NCBI GenBank assembly: GCA_013396525.1
Contig: VWYX01000207.1
Location: 258,564-322,563 of the forward strand
Source of the DNA: Chaetorhynchus papuensis
Lineage: Eukaryota > Chordata > Aves > Passeriformes > Rhipiduridae
Direction of reading: 5' to 3'
Length of the DNA stretch: 64,000 bases
The position numbers and the translations under genes are program-made. Numbering within the stretch: position 1 is the stretch's first letter; every line of letters begins with the position of its first letter. Under the pieces are notes generated by a model. It was not told the DNA's origin, did not search any database, and worked only from the letters and a program-made list of their open reading frames with translations. Shown here one piece after another: positions 49,239 through 62,275 of the stretch.

Positions 49239-51295
49239 GTAAATGATCACTGTTTTGGTCTCAGAGGGGTGGGCACAGGTAGCCCACAGCTTTGTTTTGC
49301 AGGTGATCAAAGCTGGCAAGATGCAGCTTGGATCACATCTTTTGTTTCTTTGACTGCCACCAAAAAATGCATGAGCACATAGTTATCCTTAAATTTATGA
49401 CTGAAGTCAAGGGGATTACATGGTCTGTTGATCTGGGATAGAGTTTAACATGTGCTTGAAGAGGTGCTCGTTTGGTTTCGTGAATAGGAGCATTTCCACA
49501 GAACTTAGAGAGGTTCATATAAATAAAAAAAAAAAAGCCAAGATCATGTAAAAGGTCAGTGTCACTGGACAGGGGTGACACAGCAAGAGAAGCACCTTCA
49601 GATAACTTCATCCTCTGCACAGCACTGACCAGCACCTTCAAAAGAAGTTCCTTTGAGGCGCCCACAGCTGGGTGCTAAAAATTAGTGAAAAATAAATCAT
49701 TCTGGATATTTGAAACATAAAGATATGTAGACAACAGAATTTTGAATAATGAGGAGTCATGGGGTGATGAATTGTTCACTATGTAACCCATGTTTTCCTT
49801 GTGGTTTTATGAAATGTTTTAAACAGGAAAATAAGAAAGTAAACACCTCTGCTCCCAGTAGGCTTGAGAGTTGCATGTTTCATATCCTGCAGTACCAAGA
49901 TTTCTTGTTTGGTACTTGCTTCCTCTGCCATCAGTCAAGATCTCCTGCAGCCTCAGAAGGGAAGACATGGCATATTGTTTTCCTCATAGCTGCAAAACCA
50001 AAGGATTTCAGAGAACATGTAGAGCTCACTTGTAAAAGAGGGTTAAAAGTGTTCCCCCACAAAAGAGAAAGTATTGTGACATTTGAAAGATTATTCTTCC
50101 TGGGACTCAAGGTTTTTACCAGTGATCTGCATCTGCAGCCTTTCCCAAAATACTTTGTCATCAAATAATTCAATGTCATGATCAAAGAATTTTTGGCTAC
50201 TGACTTTCCTTTAATAATAGTTGAGAAGTTTAATGAAAGGAAAGGTCTGCATAGATTTCTTCCTAAATTGGATGAAATCCTGCCTTTTTTCTTTTTTCTT
50301 TTTCTTTTTGGTAATATTTCTGCTCAGAGAAAATTATAGCCTCTGGTGCCAGTGATGTGCTCTGTATGTTTTGTTTATTACAGCGGTTTTAACTGGAACC
50401 ATGGGTGAGGGAGTATCATTACAAAATTCTTGATACCCCTCATATATTTGTGCAAACATAGTTGTGGGCACCAAAGGCAGTGGTGGAGATGCCAGTTTCA
50501 AAGCATTCTCTCCTTGTTTTAAAAATGTGGTGCATGCCCACATGCTCTCTAGGCAGGGAGAAACCCAGGTCCTGGTTCAGACCGGACGTCTGACCCTGCT
50601 TGTCCAGCCCCACCTGGGGTGAAGCTGGGTTCCTGCAGCTGCCTCTCCAGCTGAGCCGTGGCTTGGTGGTGCTACCCAGTGGTCAACCCCTTCCTGGTGT
50701 TTGCTATCAGGATCATCCTGAGGAGCTGTGTGGCTTCTCACAGAAGGGCAGCCTGGAGTGGTACAAACCCAGAGTTGCTGCCATTTGTAGTAAAAACCTC
50801 TTGGCCGTGTAGGTTGAGAGGAACAGGTGGTTACCCAACTTTGTGAATAGCAAATGTTGGGCTCTAGAGAGCTGCAAATTCATGCCATGTCTGCAGTACT
50901 AGTGAAGATGAGCTCTGAGAAAAAGGCCTGCTGGTCCTTTTTTTGCAATTCTCTGTTTTTCTTTATTTACTACTTTCTAGCACTGAATTGCTTCTGACTC
51001 CTTGTCAGACTGCAAGAGGTGACAGCTGTGGAGGAGGTAAACAAGGAACTGGTTGAGATGCAAGGGTCTGGGTTTTCTAAATATCCATTCTAAAGATGGA
51101 TTTCTTGCCATTTGGTGTCTATAATCTCAGACAGATTTTCCAGTTAATTCAGTCAGCGGCACTGGATGTCTCCCACAGGGACAGTGGCATCCCACTCTGC
51201 AAAAAGCTTCAATCACAAATATGTTAGACTGTCTTAGAAACCTGGCACCTGTGAATCACAGGTTTGCTAATATATTTGTATTACTTTGTTATCAA

Positions 51296-51460
51296 GCCCT
51301 GGAACAGCTTGGCCAGGGAAGTGGTGGAGTCACCAGCCCTGGAGAGGTTTAAAAGATGTGTTGGTGTGGTGCTGATAGACACGGTTTGGCAGTGCTGGGT
51401 TCACGGCTGGATTTGATGATCTTAGAGGTTTTTTCCAACCTAAATGATTCTATGAATTAT
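51296..51460 (+). mobile_element. CR1 LINE 3' tail fragment
   Basis: ccctggaacagcttggccag, then gaagtggtggagtcaccagc, then gatgatcttagaggtttttt, ccaacctaaatgattctatg. This is the same CR1 subtype as the 48.65-kb copy, but shorter. Confidence 0.92.
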
Positions 51461-54054
51461 GAGGATAATGGAGAGGCAGAGCAGGAGGGAACTGAGATTT
51501 TTACTTCTCTTTAGGAACTGCCATATGAATAAGGGCTGTGTGTGGCCTCTGCAGAGCCCTGTGATCCTGTCGAGATGAGGGCTCACACCACAACCTTGGC
51601 GTGGGCTCGTCCTCATTTAACTTTGGCTACCTCAGACCAAGGTGTCTCTGCCTTCAATGATGTGAGATGAGCACCCCCACAAAGCTGTTTGCCTTTCTGG
51701 TTATAGACACATCCCTCTAGGGTGGGAGGAACACTGTTCTTTTCCAGAGGACCATCTCAGACCATGCATTTAGCTTTATGATGGATGAAGTCAAGTGAGA
51801 ATTGTCTCATGTGCACGCAAATGGGACTGGGGGTGGCCTGAACTGAAGTACAGGGCTCGCACGCGTTGTTGGATTGGGCAGTCAGCAGCTGTTACAACCA
51901 ACCCCCAGGAATATCTGTACTTCCACTGACTGAAACACCCCTCTGAAGGGGACAAATCCTGCTCCAACCCCCCCAAAAACTCCTCTCATTGCAGTGCCAT
52001 AGGCCAGGGATGAGGCAGTAACTGAGAACACATCTGTCCCTCCAGTGGCAGAGGCAGCTGCCAGCAAAATGTGATGAGCTGGAGACAAACCAGGCAAGAG
52101 CTGTAGGCATCCCCCACTGGAGCCAGGAGAAAAGCTCACACTGATATCTCTGTAAATCAGGACTGAGCCAGATAAAAGCTGTGAAGTGACAGACCTGTGT
52201 GCTGTGAGGTTGTGTTGGTCTACAACTGAGGAGGGGAATACTCTGTAAAAAGTAAAAAGTCAGCAAAAGAAGGCCTGGGACAAGAGCTACAAGGCTGGGG
52301 GGTGAAGGAGAGAGGGCAGGGATCCAGCACAGGAGGGATTGCCAAGGGTCTCAGTGGGACTTGGGCCTGGGCCATCAATATCCCTTTGATGCTGGTGAGT
52401 TCCCACAGACAGGCTTACACACCTTCCTCACCTGCAACTCACCATATGAGAGGTTCATTTTGTTGTGTTTTGGCTCTTTTCTTCCCTCTCACAACTTATA
52501 TAATATTCCCATCCCCCTTCTGTTTTCTGTTGTGTCTCTTTTCCCATGTTTTCACAGGGAACATGTGTGTTCTGTGAGTGTTCAGTCTTGCATGTGTGTT
52601 GCTCATGCCAAGAATGAGCCATTCTGTATCAGGAGCAGTCATTTATGGGGCAGGGAGTAGTTAAAAGATATTAATAGTTAATCCTCGCATTGGACAGTGA
52701 GTATTCAAAATCCTTGCACGCATATAATTCATAGCAACAGCCTCAGACTCACCTATGTGAAGAAACCAAGTTTCGTACAATACAAAACCCGCTATTCTGG
52801 GGTTGTATCCTATTTATTTTAAGGGATTTTCTGTTCCAAAAGTCCAATTATATAAAAAAACAAAGGTAGGAAAAATGCCTGTTGTCCACTGTCTCGTAAC
52901 CATTTCTTATCACGGTAAGGATAGGGAAAGATAAGCACTTTCCATGAGAAGTGACCAATTTGATGAAAAAAATACTGGAAAGAGAAAAAGAAAGTAAGTC
53001 AACTCAACACACAGGCCTTATTCAACAAAAAAACTAGGAATGAACAAAACCAGGAAAACTACTAGAAACATTAAAAAAATCTCTAAAAAGATGGTTTAAA
53101 ATCAAAGGGAAAAAAAAAAAATTCTTAATTCCCTTTCAAACAGCCCCCAGTCCATTATTTTGCCAGTTTTAGTCCTTTAAGGCATTCTTGAAAATGCAAA
53201 TTAGACTTACATGCACGTTTGCGAATGTTGAATATCGTTTCTGTTTAGAATTTGCTAAATAAACAGAGCTGGTTAATTTTACTGTACTACCTTGTGTTGA
53301 TAATACTTTAGGATATATTAATGCTTAAGAATAAGGGACCTGAGGCACAGAGAAACATTAATAAAACAAGTATTTAAATACAGAATATCTAGACTATATC
53401 TGCAGCTTCTTCACTGATGAAATATCCATGGGACAACACCACCTACTTAAATTTACATAGTGTTTAAGGAAACATCTTGTAAAGGAAAGTAGATGGAAAG
53501 TCACTGTTCTCCTCTTGTGCACTCGAGGTAAGTGTTTGACTGCTGGCAGAAGCTGAACAAGTTTAAGTAAATGAATACAACTGTGCACAGTGGGAACAGC
53601 ACAGCAATTAATTCATTTCCATAACCCATGTGGTGTTGTCACTTACAGATTCAGTTGACAAAGAGATATTTTTCTTTGCCCAAGATTTAACAGAAAATGA
53701 ATATTCTTCTAAAAAATTTCAAAAATTTTGAAATGTGGACTTAGGGGGACTCAGTCACTTAGGGGAATTTGATTGCTTAGGAAGCTCCAAATATCATTCA
53801 GAGTCCTTTACTGTCACTTCACGGATATTGCTGTACCCAGGAGATCCTACCTTCTTCCTATCCTTCTTGGTAGTTCCCTCTACACCAGCCACTTGCCTAT
53901 TATTTTTATGAAATAAATGCTTTTAATGAGCTTAGTGCCTTTGTGATATGGATCCTCCAGTGGAAGGTTGTGCATTCTGATTTTTTGTGTGTGTGAGGGA
54001 AAAAAGAACCATGAATTGATGTTCAGCATGAACAGATGTTAAAGATGAGGTAGA

Positions 54055-54365
54055 AGGGACACCTTCCACTATCCAGGTTGCTCAGGGCCCCATCCAACAT
54101 GGCCTTGAACAATTCCAGGGAAGAGGCAGCCACAGCTTCTCTGGGCAGCCTGTGCCAGTGCCTCACCACCCTCACAGGGAAGACTTTCTTCCTAACATCT
54201 AAACTAAATCTTTTTCTTTTAGTTTAAAGCCATTCCCCCTTGTCCCCTCACTATCTTTCCAATTAAAAAGCCACTCTCTTTTTTCAGGCTCCCTCTAAGG
54301 GCAGAAAAGCTCCAATGGGTCCTCCCCATGGCCTTTGCTTCTCTGTGTTGAGCACACACAGGAGG
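54055..54365 (-). mobile_element. CR1 LINE 3' fragment (antisense)
   Basis: caccttccactatccaggtt, cccatccaacatggccttga, ctgggcagcctgtgccagtg, then ttaaagccattcccccttgt and a diverged continuation. This is the reverse complement of the CR1 3' region. The terminal gaatcacagaatc repeat is missing at its left edge. Confidence 0.88.
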
Positions 54366-55099
54366 GAAGAGTATGGTCCATCCCCACCCAACCTTTCAGT
54401 GGCTCCATATTCACACCTCTCAAAAAAAGCGTGGAATTAAAAGTCTTGGGAAGCGCGTTGTCTGCAGAGAGCGCGCGGTGCTCTACAATGCCCAGCGCCT
54501 GTGGTTCTGGCACCAGAGGAGCTGACTGCTGCACTTTCACCACCAGATCACTTAAGGCAATGGAGAATTCAATTCAGGGAGAATTCAGGGAAATTGCTTT
54601 TTTAATAACAGGGCAGGAGTTTTCACCCACCTCTTTCACCCTAGCCTGAGTGCTGCAGAGAGTAGTTATCTGTACGAATTGGCTTCCTCAGCCAGTCTGA
54701 GTCATTTTTCTGAGTCTTAAGTTTTAAGAGATTCTTTGTGGCTACACATTGACTCTGGTTTCATCCCTGGCACCCCTACAGGAAACTCAGTTGCTCAGTT
54801 TTGGCGTCAGACTCAGCAAAACAGCTCTAGACTGAGTGGGAAGAGTCGGACCCTCTGGGAGAACAGAGACAGCAAGAAGAGGCAGGGTGAGGAGAGGTTG
54901 CCCCGCTGCCCTTGTTATTCTAGTTCTGTGGATAACCAGAAGGTTACGGCCTTCAGCACTTCTGCCAGTCAGAGCTATTTTTGATTAAATATAAAACCAG
55001 GAAGTTTTTAATATGGGCAAACCAATAATGGGTTGTGTCACTGACAAGTTCTAAAAAATTATAATGCTGAGTCTTTGTTAAAAGAACAATTTGCCTACA

Positions 55100-55109
55100 C
55101 TTTCCTTTC

Positions 55110-55142
<33 letters not shown>
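55100..55142. repeat. TTTTC microsatellite and poly-T
   Basis: Six or so TTTTC units, then about 13 T. Confidence 0.9.
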
Positions 55143-55589
55143 AAATCTTTTATTTGGTTGCTTTAAATTCATTCATGGGTTCAAATATTAAAAAGCATGT
55201 TTCTTGGTAAACACATTACCTATAAACTTGTGTAGAAGTTGACAACCTGGTGTGGGACACTAATACGACTCAGAGTTTTATGCATAAACTGAGTATGGTC
55301 AGCAATATGTTCCACACTAAATGACATTGTCCTGTTATTAGAGTGTGTTTATATCTTGCTGTGTGCTCCAAAAACTCCACAAGAAATCAGAGTATATGGG
55401 GTAGTGATCAGTGATCAAATATGAATTAGATGGAAGATGTGTAAGGAATCAGCTCAATAGGAAGAAATATTGAATGCGATGAGAAAAATTATGTGTCTGG
55501 CTGGAAGGAGGTTACTAGATCAGGTTTTTTTCAAGAATTATGTTTGTCACTAAGCATTTCTTAAGAATGAGCACATTTAATATGGTCAA

Positions 55590-56145
55590 AAGGCTGTTGA
55601 TCTCCCAATCTTCTCTTGTGAGACTCCACCTGGAGTGCTGCATCCGGCTCTGGGGCCCTCAATACAAGACAGACGTGGACTTCATGGAATGAGTCCAGAA
55701 GAAGCCACTAGGCTGATCACAGGGCTGGAGCACCTTTTCTATGAAGCCAAGCTGAGAGACTTGAGTCTGTTCAGCCTGGAGAAGGGAAGGCTCCAAAGAG
55801 ACCTTAGAGCCTCTTCCAGCACCTAAAGGAGCCTACAAGAGAGCTGGAGAGGGACTTGTTCACAAGGGCATGGAGTGATAGGAGAAGGGGGAACGGCTTT
55901 AAGCTGAAGAAGGATATGTTTAGATTAGATATTAGGAAGAAATTCTGAGGGTGGTGAGGCTCTGGAACAGGTTCCCAGGCAGGCTGTAAAAGCCCCATCC
56001 CTGGATGTGCTCAAAACCAGGTTGGATGGGGCTTTGGGCAACCTGGTCTAGTGGAAGGTGCCCCTGCCCATGGCAGGAGTTCAGAACTGAATGGTTCTAA
56101 GTTCTCTTACAGCCCAAATCCTTCTATGATTCCATGATTCTATGT
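55590..56145 (+). mobile_element. CR1 LINE 3' end (about 555 bp, sense)
   Basis: ctccacctggagtgctgcat, then gagtccagaagaagccacta, ctgttcagcctggagaaggg, aggtgcccctgcccatggca, then ccatgattctatg at the 3' end. The short open frame inside (55635-55826) is a remnant of the LINE 3' region, not a gene. Confidence 0.93.
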
Positions 56146-57569
56146 TTTGCTGATGTCACAAAGAGAAGGGTTACCATGCAGGGAGATCTGGTGTCCTGAG
56201 GGTGAGAAAAGCAGAAACAGGATGATTTCCAGCAGAGAAAAATACAAGTATTTGACTTCAGAATTATTAAGGAGAATTTTTGCTTTAATATTGGGGTCAT
56301 CACCTGGAAGCAACTGATATGTGAAAGGCGCTAGTTTATGAGCTGATAGCACATTTATTCAGAGCCACCAAAGCAATGGAATCAGAATAGCACAAAAGTC
56401 TTCCCAAAATGGAATATGTCCCCAGTAAGGAAGATGTTTGCCACTGTTGGAAAAGATTGGCAGCATTGCCTAATTCCTGGGTCCCTGTCGTTGTGTGGTC
56501 AAGCCTGAGCAAACCAACCCTGTGAGATCAGACTCAGGGGTTTCACTAAAGGGACCTGGTCGGGGTGCAAACTAAACCTCACCACATTTGCACAAAATCT
56601 TCTCCAAGCCAAACTGGCTTTCACCTGGCACATAACTGGATCTGAAGTACCTCCTGCAGAGCTGTGAAAACAAATCTCCTTGTAGGCTCCTCTCCATTAA
56701 CACCTGGAGATATGGCAGCATCTTTCCAGCGCTGCTGCCCTGCAGCTGCCCGGGTCCATGTGCCAGCAGCCTCTTCTGAAACATCTGATACCAGTCACAC
56801 TCTGAGAGGAGGCCGTGGTAAGATGAGCAGCTACTTCCAGTTTGGCAGCCTGGCAATTCTTGTTTCCCTGGGAACTGGCAACTGCCCACATATGCTGAGC
56901 CACTGTGTAAGAATCCATAATTAATGTCACATTTGCTCTACCATCAGTCTAGACACATTTGTCTAAACTATTGTTTTTAAAAAAGAAACAAAAATATAAA
57001 AAATGTCAATCCCCAACAGACAGAGAGTAGAGAGTAAATAAAGCCTGGCAGGCTCTTTTGCCTTTGATCACTTTTGCTGCATTCCTAGTTGTCTTTTGAA
57101 AGAGTCTGGCACAGATTTGAAAAAGTGATTTCCTTTATCCTTTTTGACTTTACAGTTGCCCTGCATTAGTTGGCATCACATAACAGAAATGCTGTTAGAG
57201 TTAAATAAAGTAGACACCATGTTCAAGGTTAAAGAGAGCTGTGTTGTATATTATTTGAGCACCTTTTGCTGTTGTGTTTCCACATTTTCCTCCGCCTAAA
57301 AATGTCCAGAAAGGTTCAGAAATAGCTTCAGTTATCTCTGAAGTTTAGTCATTTGTGAAGTGTTATACTGAAGGAATAATATTACAGAGGCTTTTGGTTC
57401 AGAAGTATATCATTTAACATCCAGATGAAAGCACAGGAAAAAATTCAATTTATAGGATCCTGATTTGATATCTTGCTTTACAACACGTTATGATTTGTTC
57501 TCTAAAAATGCCAGTAAAGATCACCATATAGTTTCTTAATACATGATGCTGTTTTCTAATAAAAAAAAA

Positions 57570-57599
57570 CTTTTTCTTTCTTTTTCTTTTTCTTTCTTT

Positions 57600-57635
<36 letters not shown>
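57570..57635. repeat. TTTC microsatellite, left flank of the gap
   Basis: Pure pyrimidine TTTC/TTTTC repeat running straight into the N run. Confidence 0.95.
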
Positions 57636-57947
57636 NNNNNNNNNNNNNNNNNNNNNNNNNNNNNNNNNNNNNNNNNNNNNNNNNNNNNNNNNNNNNNNNN
57701 NNNNNNNNNNNNNNNNNNNNNNNNNNNNNNNNNNNNNNNNNNNNNNNNNNNNNNNNNNNNNNNNNNNNNNNNNNNNNNNNNNNNNNNNNNNNNNNNNNNN
57801 NNNNNNNNNNNNNNNNNNNNNNNNNNNNNNNNNNNNNNNNNNNNNNNNNNNNNNNNNNNNNNNNNNNNNNNNNNNNNNNNNNNNNNNNNNNNNNNNNNNN
57901 NNNNNNNNNNNNNNNNNNNNNNNNNNNNNNNNNNNNNNNNNNNNNNN
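57636..57947. other. Assembly gap (312 N)
   Basis: 312 undetermined bases between two polypyrimidine microsatellites. The translated frames that cross it are artefacts. Confidence 0.99.
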
Positions 57948-58068
57948 CCTTCCTCCCTTCCTCCCTTCCTCCCTTCCTCCCTTCCTCCCTTCCTCCCCTC
58001 CCTTCCTCCCTTCTTCTCTTTTTTTCTCTCTCTCCCCCCTCTCCCCTTTTCCCCATCCCCTCTCTCTC
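57948..58068. repeat. CCTT/CCTC microsatellite, right flank of the gap
   Basis: Tandem ccttcctc units grading into ttctct and cccctctcccc. Almost pure pyrimidine on + (GGAA/GGGA on -). Confidence 0.95.
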
Positions 58069-60173
58069 ATCTCATTGAATTTTAGTCCTCTAAAGCTGTG
58101 TGGATAGCTTAAATCACTCAAGTAGGTTTCCTTACAATTTAGTGGAGTATGACATTCCTACCTGTTACCTTACAGTTGCCTCTTAGGGTGGAATAAGGAA
58201 CGCTCCTCTCCATCTCTTGCATATGGAACACAGTGAAGTTACTTAGGTGCCACCTTAATTCATAATTTCAGGTGTCTACATATGTCAACACCCACTAGTG
58301 AATTACTCGTCTTGACTCCCACTGTAGCCAAAACCTTATTGCTCTGGTTAGTGGAACCTTGGGCAAAGAACATCTGACCAGATGTGGGCATCTACAGCCA
58401 CATGAACCTCACTGACTGCTGGGATGAAACCTCCAATGACTGAAACACGGGTCAGATGCCCAGCACATGTCTAAATGTGTCCTGAAAGTACTTTGGATGT
58501 GATTCATCCCACCCTTCAGGCCTAAATGTGGTACTGCTCTGTCAGTCTGGAGCAATGACTCCTCTTGCTGTTTTAGCTGCTTGCCAAACAATATGTGATC
58601 TGCAAAAGTTGCCTGCAGTGAATTTCTTTCTTGAGATGGATGAGTTAGAATGACCTCAAACATATTCTTTAGAGATCCTATCTACCTATTTATAGCATTT
58701 CAAAGTTCTTATCAACATGATATCACCGCAAAAGCCTTTTAACTGGAGACAGAGAAGAGCTGCCTTTTGAGTTTAATGCATCCAAGCATTTATGCCACCC
58801 TCATTCACATAGTTTCGGAGCATTTAACAAAAGGATGCAAACAGTCTGTATGTTTACTGTCTCCAAGTTTTGTCTCCTCTGACAAGAAATACAGCTCTAG
58901 AAAGCTGTCCACACAGCTCTCATAACCATACTCTTGTAAATACATGGTAGAATTATTATTGGATTAAAGAGGAGGATACACCAACATCAATTGTCTTGCA
59001 AAAACCTGTCTTGAAGTGACAGTAAGGCAAATCATGTAAAATTAGGGGGGAATTTGTCGTCAGCAAAGGTCGTGTCTGTTTTCCATGACCAATTATTTTT
59101 ATTTTGCTACGTGATGACAGCTTTTCTATATTTCTGTCTGAGTGAAGAGAGTTTAGAAAATAATTTATTATAAGAGAAATTTTAATAACCGTCAAGGTGA
59201 GGGAAGAAAAGTCAGAAGAGTGAGTGAATGGCAAAAGCAGTGTGCAGAGGTAACATCTTCCTGATTCAAATAGTCTACACCACACCTAAAGAGAGGGTCA
59301 GTTGGAATAAATTAATTTTTCCCTATTAAAGTAGATATTTTCATAGAAGCAATGATTCAGTTCTGTTCAAAATATAAATTTTGACTGAAGAGCTCAGATT
59401 TCTTTAGACTCAAAGTCTGTTGATTTTTGAGGCTTTTTTTATTGGGTAAAACATCCTCAATGTGGGTGCAGTATCATATAACTGTTGCAAGTGTTTGACA
59501 TCCCTTTTACACCATCTTTCCAAAAGCAGAGCTCAGAGAGTGTGCTGAAAGGCCAGGGCCTATCTTCTAAATCTCGGTACAACAAAAACCTACAGCTGTA
59601 CACAACTTTCATCCTGGAATTTAAACATCTCCCCACTCTTCTACCTCATGCAGACACATGTGCTCTGGACTCCTGTTCCCTTTCCCTGAGTGAACATCAG
59701 CAATCAAACAATGACCTGCAAGGAATGAGACACACAATTAGCAGTGAAATACAAAACAGCTGGTACAGCTGAATAGCTGTTATTCTGAGCACATGAACCT
59801 GAAAAGATACTGTTTAGCTTATAAGACAAACAAAATTTCCCTTCTGCTTGATCTCGGAGACCATCTACCATCGGGAGCTGTCCATTTTCATTTAGTCTTT
59901 CTGATGCCAGGGCCAACTGTGCAGGGTTATAAACAAAGAGCAGAAAGTATCACTTTCCTTGTTAATTTGACAGTAAACAGTACTAATTTGACCATGCAGC
60001 TGTTTATTGATACCGCCTCCCCCACAATTTAATATACAAAACAGTAGCCAGTGTGCTGAGACTGCACATAATGTTCAAGGGGCCAGAATGGGCACAATCT
60101 CTTGCTGTAAAGCAGATGTCAGGAGGGACTCCCACTTGTGCATTTGACCTTGTGGCAGGGAAGGCCATGGAAA

Positions 60174-60350
60174 TCAAAGAATCACAGAATCACAGAATGG
60201 TTTGTGTTGGAGGCGACTTTTAGATCACCTTGTTCCAATCCCCTGCCATGGTCAGGTCATTTTCCACTATCCCAAGTTGCTCCAAGTCCTGTCCAACCTG
60301 GCCTTGGACATTTCCATGGATGGGGCAGCCACAGCTTCACTGGGCAACAA
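60174..60350 (-). mobile_element. CR1 LINE 3' fragment (antisense)
   Basis: agaatcacagaatcacagaa, tggtttgtgttggaggcgac, ctgccatggtcagg, ccaagttgctccaagtcctg. This is the reverse complement of the CR1 3' end including its terminal repeats. It breaks off at about 60350. Confidence 0.93.
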
Positions 60351-61976
60351 ATGTAAAAAATACATAACTGGGAACAAAATGAGCAATTTTTTCTTCATGG
60401 GTGTCTTCAAGGTGACGTTTCCAGAAGCATTTCTTATTAGTCTCTGATTTCTGTGAGGTCAATGGGAGCACTACCATCTACTACTGTAGCGTCTGCTCAA
60501 TTTCCTTGCAGTGACATGACACTGAAAATAGGTCTTAAATGTTTGTTTATGAGACATTCTTAGTATCAAGAGATGAAATGCTGCATTAAATGAAATAGTA
60601 ACTGGTGACATCTACAAATAGTAATATCATCATGCCTTTTTCTTTCCCCAGCCAAACTTATGTCCCACCTTTTTTCATTCATGCTTGTGGTTTTGACCTG
60701 CAGCTGCCAAATGCTGAGAGAGACCATCAGCTTCTCCAGGGACAGGAAGGGAGAAATTCCACAGCAATGCCATCTTACTGGTTTTATTTCTCAAGAATAG
60801 TCTAGACATGGCTTTTATTTGTGTGGCCAGAGCACTGTGACACACTGCCAGGATGTAAAGTGTCCTGCTGAAAAGCTGATGTTCCCTTCCAGAGAATACT
60901 GAACCTACACAAGCCTAAGTAAACAACATCAGCCGTCATATTTGAGAGGCAAGTACAGCTGAAAAGAAGTTAAGATTTTTTTCTTGCCCCATTTGCATGA
61001 TTTTTAATAAGAGCTTCTTGCTTTTGCCTTTTCTCATACCTATTTTTTAATGCTTCCTGGGAGTGATGACTGATGCTGTATCGGCTTTTTGGATGAAGGA
61101 TTGTTTTAAAGATTGTAGTGAATGTTTGAAAGAATTCATACTACTTGATTATGCCAAGTTTTGATTGGATCACTCTGACTTGGCAGAGATGGTGATATCA
61201 GCTTTGATTTTTATTTTAAATCACTGTTACCCGATTTTCAAATTCAACAGTTTACTAATTAAAAATACATGTATGGTTTTCATTGGGCTGGAAGGGAATT
61301 TAAGTGTATATATAATATTCTTATGTGCATTGGCAATTCTAAGTGTAGCAGAGAGAGATGAAAACTGCTTGCCACCAAATACAGAGAAATCAGAGGAACA
61401 GTATGGGCATAGCAGCAGAAATATTGTGGCTCCACTAGCTTTGAGATTTTACAAAGAAATTGAATTTTTAAAAATGTGTTTAGTGTCCATATATTCCTCC
61501 TAGGATATAAATAAAGATCTAAGTATTTGATATTACAGGCTGACACTCTTTTTGATTCTCACTGCATGCAAAATCAGGAGCTACACATATCTGTAGTGCT
61601 CACAGCTGCCTCATGACAGGTAGCTGCTGAGATGTTCCTGGGTTCTGTTGGGTCAGGACATTAAAATGTCACCTCTTGTGACATAGCTGGGTAGAACTGC
61701 CAGTTCTCAGGCTGGTGGAATGTTTGCAAACAAGTGGGGATGGACCTTGCACTATACACACCCCGGGCATTGTTTCAATAGTTCTGTAAAATCTACAACT
61801 GCTGCTGGGAATTGTTTTTCCATGTGGGCCTGAAAAATGTCTTCTTTTCACTGAGCTCAAGCAAGCTTAGCTTAGCTGGGAAATGTGCTTCCTTCCTCTT
61901 CTGGAGCTTGTATTTGAGTGGTACCAACAGCAGCCATACTCTGTAAAGAATCCTATGTCCAGCATATCCTGAACTG

Positions 61977-62275
61977 GAATCATAGAATCATGGAATCACA
62001 GAATGGTTTGGGTTGGAAGGGACCTTAAAGATCGTCTCATTCCAACCCTCCTGCCATGGACAGGGACACCTTCCACTAGACCAGGTTGCTCCAAGCTACA
62101 TCCAACCTGGCTTTGAACACTTCCACAGCTTCTCTGGGCAACCTGTGCCAGGGCCTCACCACCCTCACGTAAACAATTTCCTCTTAATATCCATTGAAAC
62201 CCTGACCTCTTCCAGTTTAAAGCCGTTCCCCCTTGTCCTATCACTATCTATCCTTGTAAAAAGTTCCTCTCAGAC
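61977..62275 (-). mobile_element. CR1 LINE 3' fragment (antisense)
   Basis: aatcatagaatcatggaatc, acagaatggtttgggttgga, agggaccttaaagatcgtct, then ctgccatggacagggacacc and ttaaagccgttcccccttgt. It has little divergence from the CR1 pattern I know, and so may be one of the younger copies here. Confidence 0.95.

Noticed and set aside
49749..50168. 139-codon open frame on the + strand with several Cys
   Set aside because: The Cys spacing fits no zinc-finger pattern I know, and there is no neighbouring exon signal.
55635..55826. Short open frame with protein-like look
   Set aside because: It lies wholly within a CR1 3' region and is a LINE remnant.
57450..58121. Long open frames across the gap (up to 223 codons)
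   Set aside because: They exist only because N codons are not stops and the flanks are simple repeats.
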